Below, piece after piece: positions 20,989 to 32,891 of a stretch of 64,000 nucleotides of DNA; the first letter of the stretch is position 1; every line of letters starts with the position of its first letter. The translations under genes were made by a program, and so were the position numbers. A model generated the notes under the pieces. It was not told the origin of the DNA and ran no database searches. It saw nothing but the letters and a program-made list of their open reading frames with translations. This DNA is from Eustoma russellianum (Eukaryota; Streptophyta; Magnoliopsida; Gentianales; Gentianaceae), in contig AP025055.1 in the NCBI GenBank assembly GCA_036186865.1, forward strand, positions 22,391,865-22,455,864. Direction: 5' to 3'.

Positions 20989-22830
20989 GCTGTGTTTGAT
21001 GCAACACGAACGAGTTCGCGTATGCCTCAAGACAGCTAAAACCTTACGAGCAGAATTATCCAATGCCCGATCTTGAGCTCACAGCAGTTGTGTTCTCCTT
21101 GAAGATCTAACGGCATTATTTACATAGGGAAAAGTGTGCGGTATTCACTAATCATAAGAGCATAAAATACCTATTCTCCCAGAAGGAGTTAAACATGAGA
21201 CAACTGAGATGGCTGGAACTACTAAAGGATTACGACTTGACCATTAATTAACATCCCGGAAAAGCTAATAAGGTGGATGTTATTAAGCAGGAAGTGTAGC
21301 CATGCGCGACAATCACAATTGGAGAGAGAAATGGAAGAATTTCATTTAGACTTGATTGACTCAACAGTGAATGTTTTAACAGCATTGACAATCACACCGA
21401 GTCTGATTGATGGGTTAAAAGAGGCCCAAAAGAATGATAAGACCCTGAGTGAGATTGCAGAAAAGTTGAAGCATGATTAGGTTGAGGGATTTTAGGTCAA
21501 TGAGGACAGGAGCCTATGGTTCAGAGGAGGACTATGTGTGCCAGACGTGGATGAACTTAGAAGAGAAATTTTGCAAGACACTCATAGTTCAAGGTTATCG
21601 AAAGCAATCTGGTAGCACCAAGATGTACAGGGATCTCAAACAGTATTATTGGTGGTCTGGAATAAAAAGGCATATCACGGAGTTCATTGAGAGATGTTTG
21701 GTGTGCCAGCAAGTTAGGGCTGAACATCAATGGCCTGGTGGATTGTTGATGCCATTGGAGAATCAAGAATGGAAATAGGATCACATCATGATGGATTTTA
21801 TAGTCGGTTTACAAAACACGAGAGGTGGATATGACATGATTTGGGTCATTGCGGATCGATTAACCAAGTCTACACATTTTCTACCCATCCTGAGAGAATC
21901 GTCTCTCGATCCACGATATTCCAGTGAGTATATCAGGACAATATTGTACGTTTGCACGGTATTCCAGTGAGTATAGTGTCCGACCGAGATCCACGGTTTA
22001 CATCTAAGTTCTAGACAACCTTTCAGAGAACCATGGGGACGGAATTAAGGTTGACTACAGAGTATCATCCCCAAACCGATTGACAGTATAAGCAGACTAT
22101 TCAATTCCTAGAAGACATGCTAAGGGCTTGTTTCCCCGACTTCAAAGAAAGTTGGGACGGAATGGTGAAATTAATGGAGTTCTCGTATAATAACAGTCAC
22201 CACAGTGCAATTGATATGGCTCCCTTCAAAGCGTTGTATGGACAGAAGTGCAGATCACACGTGTACTGGGACAAAGTTAGTGTGAGGACCATCACCAGAC
22301 CTGAGTTACTCGAGAAGACGTTAGAAAAGGTGAAAATCATATGAGATAGACTCTAGACAGCTCAGGACCACAAAAAGTTGGGCGGATTCCAAGCGACGTC
22401 CTTTGGAGCTTAATGTAGGTGGAAAGGTTTATTTAAGAGTATCACCTACAAAGGGTGTTATGAGATTTGGAGTGAAAGGCAGCTAAGCGCCCGTTTTATT
22501 GGTCCTTACAAGATACTTGAGAAAGTGGGAGCTTAGGCATATAGGTTGGCATTAGCTCCGGTATTGGCACAAGTCCATAACGTTTCACGTATCATAGTTA
22601 AGGAGGTATGTGATGGATCCAAGAATGTGCTCGAAGCATAACCTTTGGAACTCAACGGTGATTTTATGTATGAAGAGATACCGGTGAGGATCATGGACCG
22701 GAAGGAACAAGTGTTGAGGAAGCGGGTGATTCCTTATGTGAAGGTCTAGTGGATCAATTACACAGAACGGGAAGCCACGTGGGAACTTGAAGAGCAGATG
22801 CAGGAGAAGTATCCTAAACTCTTCAACTAA
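20989..22830 (+). pseudogene. pol: Copy 3 RNase H, integrase and chromodomain
   Basis: RNase H continues (AYASRQLKPYEQNYP, NHKSIKYLFSQKE). The integrase zinc domain is at about 21560-21720 (CLVCQQ), with core MDFIVGLQNT near 21790, a broken DRDPRF region near 21985 and SYNNSHHSAIDMAPFKALYG near 22190. The chromodomain lies at about 22690-22830 (DRKEQVLRKRVIPYVKV, a stop, then EREATWELEEQMQ) and ends LFN-stop. Numerous stops and frameshifts make it clearly inactive. The chromodomain is better preserved than the integrase core. Confidence 0.84.
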
Positions 22831-22837
22831 GGTACGT

Positions 22838-22875
22838 AAGTTTCAAGGACGAAACTTTTTGTAACGGGGGTGGAA
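22838..22875 (+). promoter_or_regulatory. Stem-loop and polypurine tract of copy 3
   Basis: 22838-22857 reads AAGTTTCA-AGGA-CGAAACTT (stem with one mismatch, AGGA loop). The purine tract GGGGGTGGAA abuts the LTR start TGCCATTCCCCG at 22876. Layout is as in copies 2 and 4. Confidence 0.82.
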
Positions 22876-23799
22876 TGCCATTCCCCGTAATTTTCGAGTC
22901 CGACGTCAAGTAAATTAAAAAAACTTCAAATACAATTTTATTGATTACATATGTTTATGAGGCTTAGTTAAATGAATAGTAGCTCAGATAATTATCAAAA
23001 GCTGAAATTGAGAAAATTAGGCCCAAAATACCAAAACTATCGCTCCCCACTAAAATGCTGGGGGAGCTACACAAATGAGTATAACCATTAGACCACTAGC
23101 TGTCGGTTATAAGGAAACAGAAGAGGGAGAAACGGCTGGGAGGAGAAAGGAAAATAGAAAGGGAAGAGTGAAAAAATAAGAAAGAAGAAGAAGAAGAAAG
23201 AGCGGCCAACATTGGTCCAATCCATCACAAAATTCTGCCATACACTCGTAAGATTATCTAGAAACCAACGCAAGTGATGTTTCTATATGCATTATGCAAA
23301 TTTCGATTCAACAGGCCGTATGTTTTTATATAGAGAAAATTGGATCACACATTTGTAATTCTTGATCTGTTTATGTTATTGCTATATTATGTACTTCTAT
23401 TTTTGTTGACTGAGTAAAACTATGATCCTTTGGGCCAATTTCTGAGAATAGCTATGATTTGCTTGGTTATTGTTAAAAATTCCCTTAATGTGTCATCTTT
23501 CGTGAAATCGTTGCCTCGTAATAGTTTCTTATGTTTGATAATTGTGCTTTAGATGATTTGGAATGATTTGAGGATGTTGGAAGAATTGAATGATGAAGTT
23601 TCTGCAATATTTGGTTTGGGTTATAAGGCTGATGACATATCCAGAAGTGTGAATAGTAGAAGGCCTAAGGTTGATACAGTTTGATAGATTTATGTATCAA
23701 ACTATGTTTTTGTGTGTTATGCATGATGGATTGAGGTGGTAAGGTTCAATCTGGGGCGTTTAAGATGAAAGAGTAGAGAGAGAGGAGAAGAGAAGAGGA

Positions 23800-24060
23800 A
23801 CACTTTGAACACCTCAAAAGGTGTTTCATGTCACATAAGGCGCCTTATGTAGGCGTTTCATGTGTCGCAACACATACCAGAATATTTCGAACACCTCATA
23901 AGGCACTCCATGTCACTTGAGGCGCCTTATGTAGGCGTGCAATGTGTACCAGTGAATCTCAGAATACTTCGAACGCCTAATATCGGCGTTTTATGTCACA
24001 TTAGGCGCCTCCTGAAGGCGTTCCAAGTGGTTTAGAAGTTTTCTTCACCACATTAAGCGC
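23800..24060. repeat. Tandem repeat of about 90 bp with GGCGCC palindromes (copy 3 LTR)
   Basis: Three imperfect units built on GAACACCTCA, TTCATGTCAC and AAGGCGCCTTATGTAGGCG. The first unit has an 18-bp perfect palindrome, ACATAAGGCGCCTTATGT, at 23833-23850. Confidence 0.8.
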
Positions 24061-24429
24061 TCTATGTAATTAAGATACATTTATTCCCTTTCATGGTTCG
24101 TAAAATAGAAGTGCTCTCGAGGTGTTTGAGTTGTGGACGTTAAGTGTGAATGAGTAACGCTAAGTACGATCGCGAGATCATTTTGTAATACGAGAGTGTG
24201 TGAAATGGTACGAGGTGAGTTATGCTTGAGGTATGTTTGGGGCTGGCGACCCTGTAATCAATACGTAAAGTGTGCGTGTACATGTTTAGGAGATTGATAT
24301 GACATGACATGAGCATTTGCATCCCAACATACGCATTTTGCATTCTGACATGAGTTTTGATTTTTGAAAGGACACGTGTACTTAAAAGAAGACAAATTAG
24401 GTGTGTTGGTTGATCGCAAGGTATAAAAG

Positions 24430-24620
24430 TCAAGCCTGCAGTGGCAGGGTATAAAAGTGTGACCTGTGAATGAACAGCAGGGTATAAAGTTTATGATATG
24501 GGGCCGTGGACATTTCAGCACGGGGTATAAAGTTTATATGTTATGGGGCCGTGGACCTTTCAGCACGGGGTACAAAGTTTTTTTTGCTGTGGATTGATTA
24601 CCCACAGGGTATAAAGTTCT
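24430..24620. repeat. Tandem repeat with GGGTATAAAGTTTAT units (copy 3 LTR)
   Basis: Units of roughly 55-60 bp share GGGTATAAAGTTTAT, ATGGGGCCGTGGAC and TTTCAGCACG; about three full units and degenerate flanks. Each unit contains a TATAAA word. Confidence 0.78.
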
Positions 24621-25337
24621 ACTACGCGAAGAATAAGATAAGAAGAACTGTGAAAAGTTTTGTGAAATGACAAGCATGACATGTTACGAAAGAAGGCATA
24701 TGTATGAGCTTTGTTTAGTTCTGTGCGTGGTTTTCAAGAAGTACATGCATCATGCAACAAGAAGCATAAGATTTGACATGTTGTGTTGGTTCTGTATTTG
24801 TGTGTCATTTATGTGATTTTATGTGGCTTTGATGAATCATTGTAAAGATGTTAATTGCTAACCCGAGCACCTTATCTTGGGCATCGATTTACATACTGGT
24901 GATTCGTCGTGTGTGGTCCTGTGAGGTGTATAGACGGGTTACTTACTACCGATGTTTTGCTAAGAATAGATACTCCATTTTTCAGGCGAGCAAGAGTACG
25001 AAAGATATTGTAGAAGACGACGACGAGTAGGATCATAGGGATGATGGTCACTGAAGTGGATAGATTTATGTTCATTCTCTTTTAGCTGAAGGACTTACTG
25101 TTTAATATTTTGTATTGGGTGATATATAAAACATTTTCCCAAACACGTTTTAATTCCGCTGTATTTCATTTGGTTACGTTGTTGTTATTTGAATTTTTAA
25201 ATTTTACGATGTTTCCACTGATTTTTCTTATCTCATGGATGACGTATATTTGATCCGCTTTGACGATTCGTAGTTCTCATAGCAGACAACGGCAGGTGTA
25301 CTGGTGCCGATGTCCAGTATCATGCCGGGGCGCTACA

Positions 25338-26036
25338 AGTCTCTTCATCCCATCAACCAATGAAGCTTAACACAGATGTTGCGGTTGGTTGTTGTTTTGC
25401 CAGCGGCAGAGCAATTTTGCGCTCTTCGGATAGCTGTTTTGTTCATGCGATTGCTTATCCTTTACGTCATGACTTTCCTTTGTGCATGGAAGCACAAGTT
25501 GCCTCTATGGCTTTTCTGTATTACAATTTTCGGTATGGTCCTTTCATTTTGGATTTTGACTGCATGGAGTTAGTTACTTCGCACTATTGGTTCCTTTTCT
25601 TTGCAATTGGCACCTGATCTACGTCAGTACATGCTATTCTAAATGCACAGGATCTGACATTTGTTCACACTCCTCGCAAGAAAAATATGTCACACATCTG
25701 CTTCCACATTTGGCCCTTTCCACTCAGCATTCTACACACATTACTTTACATGTACCATCATTGTCCCATATTGGATAACTATATACTCTTTTTCTTTCGT
25801 GCAAGATTTTATCCACAAGGGTGGTTTTGCTTGCCAATGTTGTAATGAGGCATATCATATCCAATGTGTGCAGCGCCCCTCACCCCTAGTATTTAGACAG
25901 CTCATCAGTTTCATTTTTCGCCCGCTCAGTTGTTTCATTTTATCATGCTGGTATTTGCTTTATACAATTGTTTTCCTCCGCCATAAGTGAGGGTTAACTA
26001 ATAAGATCAGCGGGTATCTTCCCTCCTTTAATCAAA
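25338..26036 (+). pseudogene. L1 LINE 3' end (LINE-a): RNase H remnant and 3' UTR
   Basis: Encodes the RNase H domain that ends plant L1 ORF2 (MKLNTDVAVGCCFASGRAI, then MEAQVASMAFLYYNFRYGP). A 3' UTR containing GCCATAAGTGAGGGTTAA follows, with an A-rich tail at 26028-26036 that abuts LTR sequence of element 5. The 5' side is cut by the copy 3 LTR end, so copy 3 probably inserted into this LINE. The same 3' UTR word occurs on the minus strand in LINE-b and LINE-c. Confidence 0.75.
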
Positions 26037-28037
26037 AAAAATATATTCTTCAATAATCCATTATTTCATACAACGTTCTTTATGATTTGTCTTCCTTAAA
26101 TATTCTCATAAAATTATAGCCGAAAGTTACACAATTTCACAACCCATAATATCAACATATTCAAAGTTATCAAGTATTGAAAATCAAGTGATGCAAGGTC
26201 TTTCTTCTTGAATGTTTATGATCCATTCTCTAAAAGTCTTCTGACCACGACATACCACTCTATACTGCAGACAAGGCTTCCAATCTTATAACCTTTATTC
26301 AAGGCTGTTTAAGAGGTGTCGTGGCCGAAAGTTTCTCCTAAAGATAGAAGTCCATAAAATAATCATGTAAGTAATAGAATCTTATAATTAAGATTTAGCT
26401 AGTTCCATACACCAATTATATATTCCATTATTGATTTCTCTTGCCCAAAACACCCTCAAAAAGAGAGTTTCATAACAATTGGAAGCTCATAAAACCATCA
26501 TGTGAGAACAAGGATCGTGTGATTAAATCCTAACTAAGTATATGAACCATCATCCTCATACTTCATCATGAACTAAACTTGTCCAAGGTACTCTATGGCG
26601 GAGAGTTGCATGTACTTTAGAGTCAGCAAAATCTTCACATAAGAATAAGAATCTTGTAACTAAACTTAGCTAAGTACATACATCCTCATCTTTATGTTTT
26701 GTCACAATTAATTCGGCCTAGTCATAACTCTTCCCCTCTCATCCGAAATTTGTCTAAGTTTAGTCTTGTGCATAGAGATATTCTACATACAAGTTTTCAT
26801 TACTTATCCTTCATATAAACATAGTCTTGAAATGAAGAATCCAACGGATATACATGCCTTTCTCTTGAATTTAAGTCTTAGCTAGATGATTCGTCATGAA
26901 TAACCTTGCTTAGGAACTTATTCTCTCACTTTTGCTTGAAGAATCCTCCTGTTGTTTCTTTAGGGAAGACATGGCCGAAAACGGTAAGTAAGAGGGTGAA
27001 GTGAGCAACTTACTAAAAAGAAGAACACTTAAGAGTTTTCTAGCATCAACTCTTAGTAAAGATCATACCTTTGAATATTCTTAAGGCTATCTTCCTTCTT
27101 CAACTTAAGAAAACTTCCTTCCTCCCCTCCAAGTGATAACCATGGTTTCATCAACCAAAAAGAGGAACTTGATGAGCAATATGGAAGGTGTTAGACTGAA
27201 GTATTTGAAATCATTTTTGAGTGGAACCTTACTTTGGTTCTTCTTGCTCCTTGGCTTCCTACATTTTGTTCTCATGTCTAAACAAGAAGGGTGTCCTAGC
27301 CTTTGTCTTGGAGTAATATTGTGCGATGAAGAGAGAAAATCTTTCTCTTCTTCCTCCATTATGGTGCTCTCGGTTTTGTGGGTGTAGAATGGGGGTTGAA
27401 GACTTTGTTTTCTCTTTCTTAGAAGAAGAAGAAAGTGGTGGTTGACATTTGTGGATGAGTGAAGTGTGAAGTGTTGGAGAAGGTAGGGAAACTTCCTTTT
27501 TTACTGAATATGGCCGGTCAAAAGGAAAAGAGAAAAAAGAGGGGGAAAAAGCGTGTGGAGTTATTGGGAGAAGGTAAAAATTTGGGGGATTTCATGCATG
27601 GCATGGATGACAACTTGGAAAATTGTCTTTCACTTCCCTTCCCATGGTCACTTCGCCAATTTTTATTTTTTATTTTTATTTTTTTTCTTGCTCCAAAATA
27701 TCTTTCAATGTCTTTACTTTTCTTTTATTTAATTAGAGCAAAATTCTTGTGTCATGTCTTTTTCTTTTGATTTATTTTATCCTAGTAACTTAAATTGTTA
27801 CCTACTAGTCTTATTTTAATTTATTCATATAATTATAAAATTCTGGTTATCGAACTTATTTGTATAACGATATATCGAGTAATCTATCATTCGATGATAG
27901 TCCAACATTACTAAGTATATATTATAAAACATTTCGATCTATCGATATTTCGGGGCGTCGCACATTTGCTTTTCATTTCCTATTATTTCATTTTCTTTAT
28001 TTCTTTTTCTAATGGCCCGAAGATGTGGGTCGTAACA
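26037..28037 (-). repeat. Element 5 3' LTR, partial
   Basis: 2.0 kb ending GGGTCGTAACA at 28037; its left part is lost at the LINE-a junction. 26141-26158 (ACCCATAATATCAACATA) is the uninterrupted version of the site where copy 4 inserted in the other LTR. GGCCGAAA occurs at 26323 and 26973. The open frames here are not conserved as proteins. Confidence 0.75.
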
Positions 28038-28075
28038 TTCTTCCCTCCTTAAAAAAAGTTTCATCCTTGGAACTT
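28038..28075 (-). promoter_or_regulatory. Polypurine tract and stem-loop of element 5
   Basis: The minus strand reads AAGTTCCA-AGGA-TGAAACTT (28075-28056), then AAGGAGGGAAGAA touching the LTR start TGTTACGACCC. The outer-loop pair is A-T here and G-C in copies 2 and 4, a two-sided change. Confidence 0.78.
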
Positions 28076-30471
28076 GTATATTATACCTATCTCGTTTTTA
28101 AGCAATCCATCCTTCAATTTTCAATTGCACCACTCAATTATGTATCATTCAACTTATATACTTGTAATCTACAATTTTGGATTCTTCACACTAATCATAT
28201 ACAATCCATTCCCTGGATGAATAACTATGCCCAACTATCCACCGAGTCCTCCGATATATTAACCCTATTCCCCATACTATATTGAACTACCATATTTTCT
28301 TTCTTATTTATTTCCATTGCTACTTCTAACCCGCTTAAGCTCCACACAATTATCAACAATTACTTCTTTATGCTTAATCGATTTCAACTCAAGCCCATTA
28401 ATTCCAATCAAGTAACTCGATGTTCCTAGGAATCGATACTTAACCCAATCTTTGTAATAACTTATCATTACACTATCTTTACTATATTAATACACGCTTA
28501 TCACTACCAATTAATTTCTGTAATAAGACGAATATCTTCGACCTATTTTGATAACTCTAAATTCATATCTTAATCATACTATAAACTCTTTTGTACTATT
28601 CCTTCAATAAACTCTACCGGTTATACTGTTAATGATACGTATTTGAGGCACGTATATATGTGTATAAGACCATTCCTTCAACTCTCCTAAACCCTCAACG
28701 TCGGTTAAGGTTGAACAATGGCGCAAGGCACCACCTTTCTCCTCAATGGCGCTGAAAATGTCAGGTGTTAAGAAATTCGGCCGTCCAATCCACCAAATCG
28801 TTCCTTTCAATATATTGTGGCCACCAACAAGGGTTTCTCAAACCTTGAATCGGATCTATCTTTGATTTGTTATTGTGAAACCAATGAAAACACACAAAGG
28901 AAGGAGCACTAAGACTGCCGAAAATTTACTGGACTTATGAAAAATGAAACTGTCTACATGCTGGCTGATTCTCTGCCCTTTTATGGCTATTATTTGCTAA
29001 TTCTAAAAGCTAATAAAATCAATCAAGATAATAAAGATGTCTCCTATCAAGCAGCATTAACCTACCTAGGAAAAGAAATCAAAACTAATCAAGAAAAGAG
29101 TTTGAAATCAAATCCCTAAAATTTTGTACTTGATGACACCCTATCGGTTACAGACTTCTACATGCTTGTAAAATCTGAATCAGCTTTTGACTCTTCAGCA
29201 ATGTTGTAGATCATAAAAGTTTCTTGAATTCGGGCTCTTGAGTCACCTCATTTGGACTCTTCTTCGTGGAGATCATCTGAGACAAGTCAGGTATCAATCC
29301 AGTGGGCTTCAGTACTCACCAAATTTGGACGCCAACCTTCAAGCTGACTTTGGACCCTCTTGTAGGCTGAATAAGAACAAGTGCAAAGCATAAAAATCGT
29401 CTGAAATTGAGTCTTCTAACATGCCCAATTGGTTTGAACATGTTTGGACCTGTTCTCTGACTAGTACGTTCCAACATTCCAAACGAGTGAACTTGATGCC
29501 TTCCTAAAATTTAGCATTTCCCCATGCCACTTTCCTTATCTGGATCATGCTCCTACAAAGATAATCAAACAGCAGCATTAGTACATCAAATATGTAATAA
29601 AAGACTTCATATGCTACCCTAGACCTAAACAAAGATAAAACAAACAACTAGACTCAAACTATGACGCACATGCATGAAATGATCATCCTGCCATCCCACT
29701 ATCCCTTACATCTTATTCTATGCATTAAACTCAAGGATAATCAGATTATGGCATTACTGTTCACTTCATGGCTTGTCTTGCACATGCCTGAATAGGAAAA
29801 GCTTAAGTTAATGATTTCTATTTTTGTATACATTTCTTGTTTGTGGAATATGTTTGAATATGGGTCCTTGAGCCTCATCAGTTAATGAATTATTTCTTAG
29901 TGCTCGTCGTTCTACTAAAAATCATTCCCTAGTACTACAATCCCCACTTAGACAAGAAATCATGCTCTGACAATTCCATCAAAAGTAGGGACATAGACCT
30001 CCTTCTTTTCAATAATACTGGTTCCCTATGCGGCTACTACGAGGAGAGGTCATAGAACCGCTTGTCCCATCTAACTTCCTGCAACAACCAGCGCCTACAG
30101 TAGGGCCTTTTGGCTTTGATTCTGGTTACCGTTACTGTTGTCGTTTGGATTTCGTCTAACGGTATTTGCTATTAAAGTTTTCATATTGAATGATTAATGT
30201 TTATAGGGATCAAATTTATGGGAATATACAAGGCTGATAATCAAAACTTAAAGTAAGGAAAGTAATTTCAATTAGAATGATATACCCTATGTATATGTGA
30301 ATCGTATCCCTCATCTGATCCTCTCTTAAATCTAAAATCATTAATTATTGTTATGGTCCTGACTGTTGCTAAAATCATTATTAGTGTAATCATCACTTAC
30401 TTCTAATATCGTCACATAGATTTTAAGACCATCGTTACTTTACTGTTTCCGCCATGGATCTAGAGCAAAAG
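28076..30471 (-). repeat. Element 5 interior, no recognisable coding
   Basis: About 2.4 kb between PPT and PBS. No gag, protease, RT or integrase motif on either strand. The largest open frames (28604-28810 minus and 28937-29119 plus) resemble nothing I know. 29150-29350 is plain non-repetitive text of the type found in other LARDs. Confidence 0.6.
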
Positions 30472-30483
30472 ACTCTGATACCA
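30472..30483 (-). promoter_or_regulatory. Primer binding site of element 5
   Basis: The minus strand reads TGGTATCAGAGT, one base from the iMet-type PBS, just inside the LTR start TGTAGCGCCC at 30486. Confidence 0.82.
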
Positions 30484-30485
30484 CC

Positions 30486-32891
30486 TGTAGCGCCCTGCGC
30501 CAGACTAGGGTGTCGGAACGGTACAGCCATTGTACTCTACTAAGAGAAGTACAAGGCGTCGAACACCTTCATGTGCATTTAACATAAAAGATGAATCGAT
30601 ATAGCGGAAGCAATATAACGATAAAAATTTTACAAATGACATACACTCAACTACAATCTATCAATAATCCATACAAACCATAATATCCCCAAATTCACAA
30701 AGTGCTCTAAGTACAAAATTATTCATATGTCTGAATAAATACTCTTGGCCATACTTCCTCGATCAATGGTATTCTAACTGTGATGCTTCCTCTATGAAAC
30801 ATGTATCGTACTCCCTCCCTGTTCCTTGCAAATTATTTAAGCAACAAGTATGAGAGGTAACAGGAATTGTCCAGCGAGTAAACCCTTTAGATCCACAATG
30901 GGATCAAACATGCGTACACAGGGTTCTAAAACAATTAACACAATAGATACATACATATCCGTCTCTATTTCACAAATAAAATTTAGCACATTCATCATAA
31001 ATAAATCTATGCACATGAAATTCCAAATCATTTACAATTCCATTTTAAATCCATGTCCATATAGTTTTCATGATAATCCATATCCATAAAATGTTGCATG
31101 ACAATCTATTCTACATAATGGTACTATGGTAATATGTGTTCTATGATAATCCATATCCATCTAATATCCCAAGATAATTCATTTCGTACAATGTTCTATG
31201 AGAATCCATATAATGTTCCATGTTAATTTATTCCATATAATGTTCTATGATGATATATATAAATATATAATTTCCAAATCTATGTCCATAATGCATTCCC
31301 ATGATAATCATGTCCATAAAATGTCGTGTTCCATGATAATCCATTCCAAGTCCGTATAATAATCCATGAAAATCCATGTCCATAAAATGTAATGTTCCAT
31401 GATCCATTCCGTGCTAATGCAATAATGATGCAAGAGTTATAAATAAAGCAATGCATATCCATGTCCATATCTGGTCGGAGACCAGTCCATATCCATAATC
31501 AAATTCATGTCCATGTCTGGTCAGTGACTATTCTGTATCCATATAATCCAATCCATGTCCATATCTTCTCGGAGACTAGTCCATATCCATATCTCATTTG
31601 CGGTGCGCATCGTCATTTTGCAAATAATACGAGATGCAAGTTTCCATGTCAAAATCCAATGAGTTTTCGCAACATGTCGAGTATAAATATACTTATAGTC
31701 CATTTCATGATAGTGCGATTATAAATGCATATTATAAAACAATGCAATGTATGTCCATGTATAATCGATGACCAGTCCCATCTGCAGTGAGTGCATGAGT
31801 TCGCAAACGAATGTAACATGCAATTTTTCATTCAAAACAAATGTACTTTTGCAAAATGATGTGCCAAAATGATCCATGTCCATACATTCATATTTACTAA
31901 TTTATAAAATATCCATTAAGTGATGTACTCATATTAAACCATCCAATGTCAATTCATTTAAGTATATATGTACACTTATCCATTCCAAGGTCCTTTTGAT
32001 TTTTATATATACTAATACATCCGGTTATGTATACATTAATATAGACGATATGTCCATTTGGTCATAACTATACATATGTATTCTAATCCTTAGAAAATAA
32101 TATACAGTACATATCCATAATATAACATATTCAAAATAAGTTTTATAACCATAATAAGTTTCATATTCCAACATGTCTATATATGGTTTTATGTGTGTGT
32201 ATATATTTATAGCAAATCTTTGTAATATTCACATGGTTATGTATGTATACTACTCCCTCCCACGTCCGTAATCCATTCCATATCACAAACTACACATTAG
32301 GTTCCATACTACATATAAGTACCCATAAATATGAGAATTACATCCTTTCATATAGTTACACCTTAACAACTATATTCATATAAATCACACACTTATGAGG
32401 CTTAAAACCGAGAGTTATGTAAAGTCCAATCGAAAACTTTTTCCAACATATACCATTACTTAAAATATTTGACTCCGATTTGCAAACTTCATAAATTTCA
32501 TATGGACAAAACATTATGGCCAAAATTTCCATACCTTCATACTTCATACTTTTATTCAACATACTTAATGTTCTTCTCTTAAATTTATTCTCGACCATAT
32601 ATTCACACGCAAAATCTGTTTTGCCACATACCTAAATCACCCTTGAAATGAAACTAAGGCCAAAAGTTTGGCATCTTTTTGCCTATCGTTTCCTTTATGC
32701 AACATACTACCTAAGCACTTCCCTTAAGTTCATATATATTTTATGGCCTAAAATCCCATGTTTTCTGCAAGAATGACTATAATATCTCCAACATACATAT
32801 CTACATGTATTTTAAAAGTGAATTTTTCCAAAATACATAATTTATACATGTCCAAACCCCCTTGGTCGAAACATGTACATATGTATGTATG
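30486..32891 (-). repeat. Element 5 5' LTR, first segment
   Basis: Starts TGTAGCGCCCTGCGCC; interrupted at 32891 by LINE-b. 31020-31600 is a degenerate tandem repeat of TCCATGATAATCCATATCCAT words. Within it, 31471-31485 is CTGGTC-GGA-GACCAG, a short perfect stem, echoed with mutations at about 31518, 31564 and 31768. No gene. Confidence 0.75.

Larger units (their letters stand above)
18996..25337 (+). mobile_element. Copy 3: 5'-truncated Tekay-type chromovirus
   Basis: Plus-strand order: gag zinc knuckles, protease, RT, RNase H, integrase, chromodomain, stem-loop and PPT, 3' LTR. The 5' LTR, PBS and most of gag are missing, cut at copia LTR piece C. It is older than copies 1 and 2, with many stops and frameshifts, and its protein is clearly diverged from copy 2. 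It still shares two intron-like inserts with copy 2 and has a third of its own. Confidence 0.85.
22876..25337 (+). repeat. 3' LTR of copy 3
   Basis: 2462 bp from TGCCATTCCCCG to GGGGCGCTACA. The ends are set by the PPT and by the reverse complement of the TGTAGCGCCCC terminus seen in the other LTRs. Much shorter than the 4-4.8 kb LTRs of copies 1, 2 and 4. No gene. A possible TATA element is at 23317-23323 (TTTATATAG). Two tandem-repeat blocks lie at 23800-24060 and 24430-24620. Confidence 0.82.

Noticed and set aside
22859..25337. LTR of copy 3 starting at TGTAACGGGGG (22860)
   Set aside because: Comparison with copy 2 shows that GGGGGTGGAA is the polypurine tract, so the LTR starts at TGCCATTCC (22876).
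27459..27770. Open frames in the element 5 LTR (27133-27770) that could be a small host gene
   Set aside because: The paralogous LTR at 49020-49480 carries the same text with frame-breaking differences, so there is no coding constraint.
28604..28810. 68-residue open frame (PNFLTPDIFSAIEEKGG region)
   Set aside because: It stands alone within a non-coding LARD interior, and I recognise no family; kept only as part of the interior.
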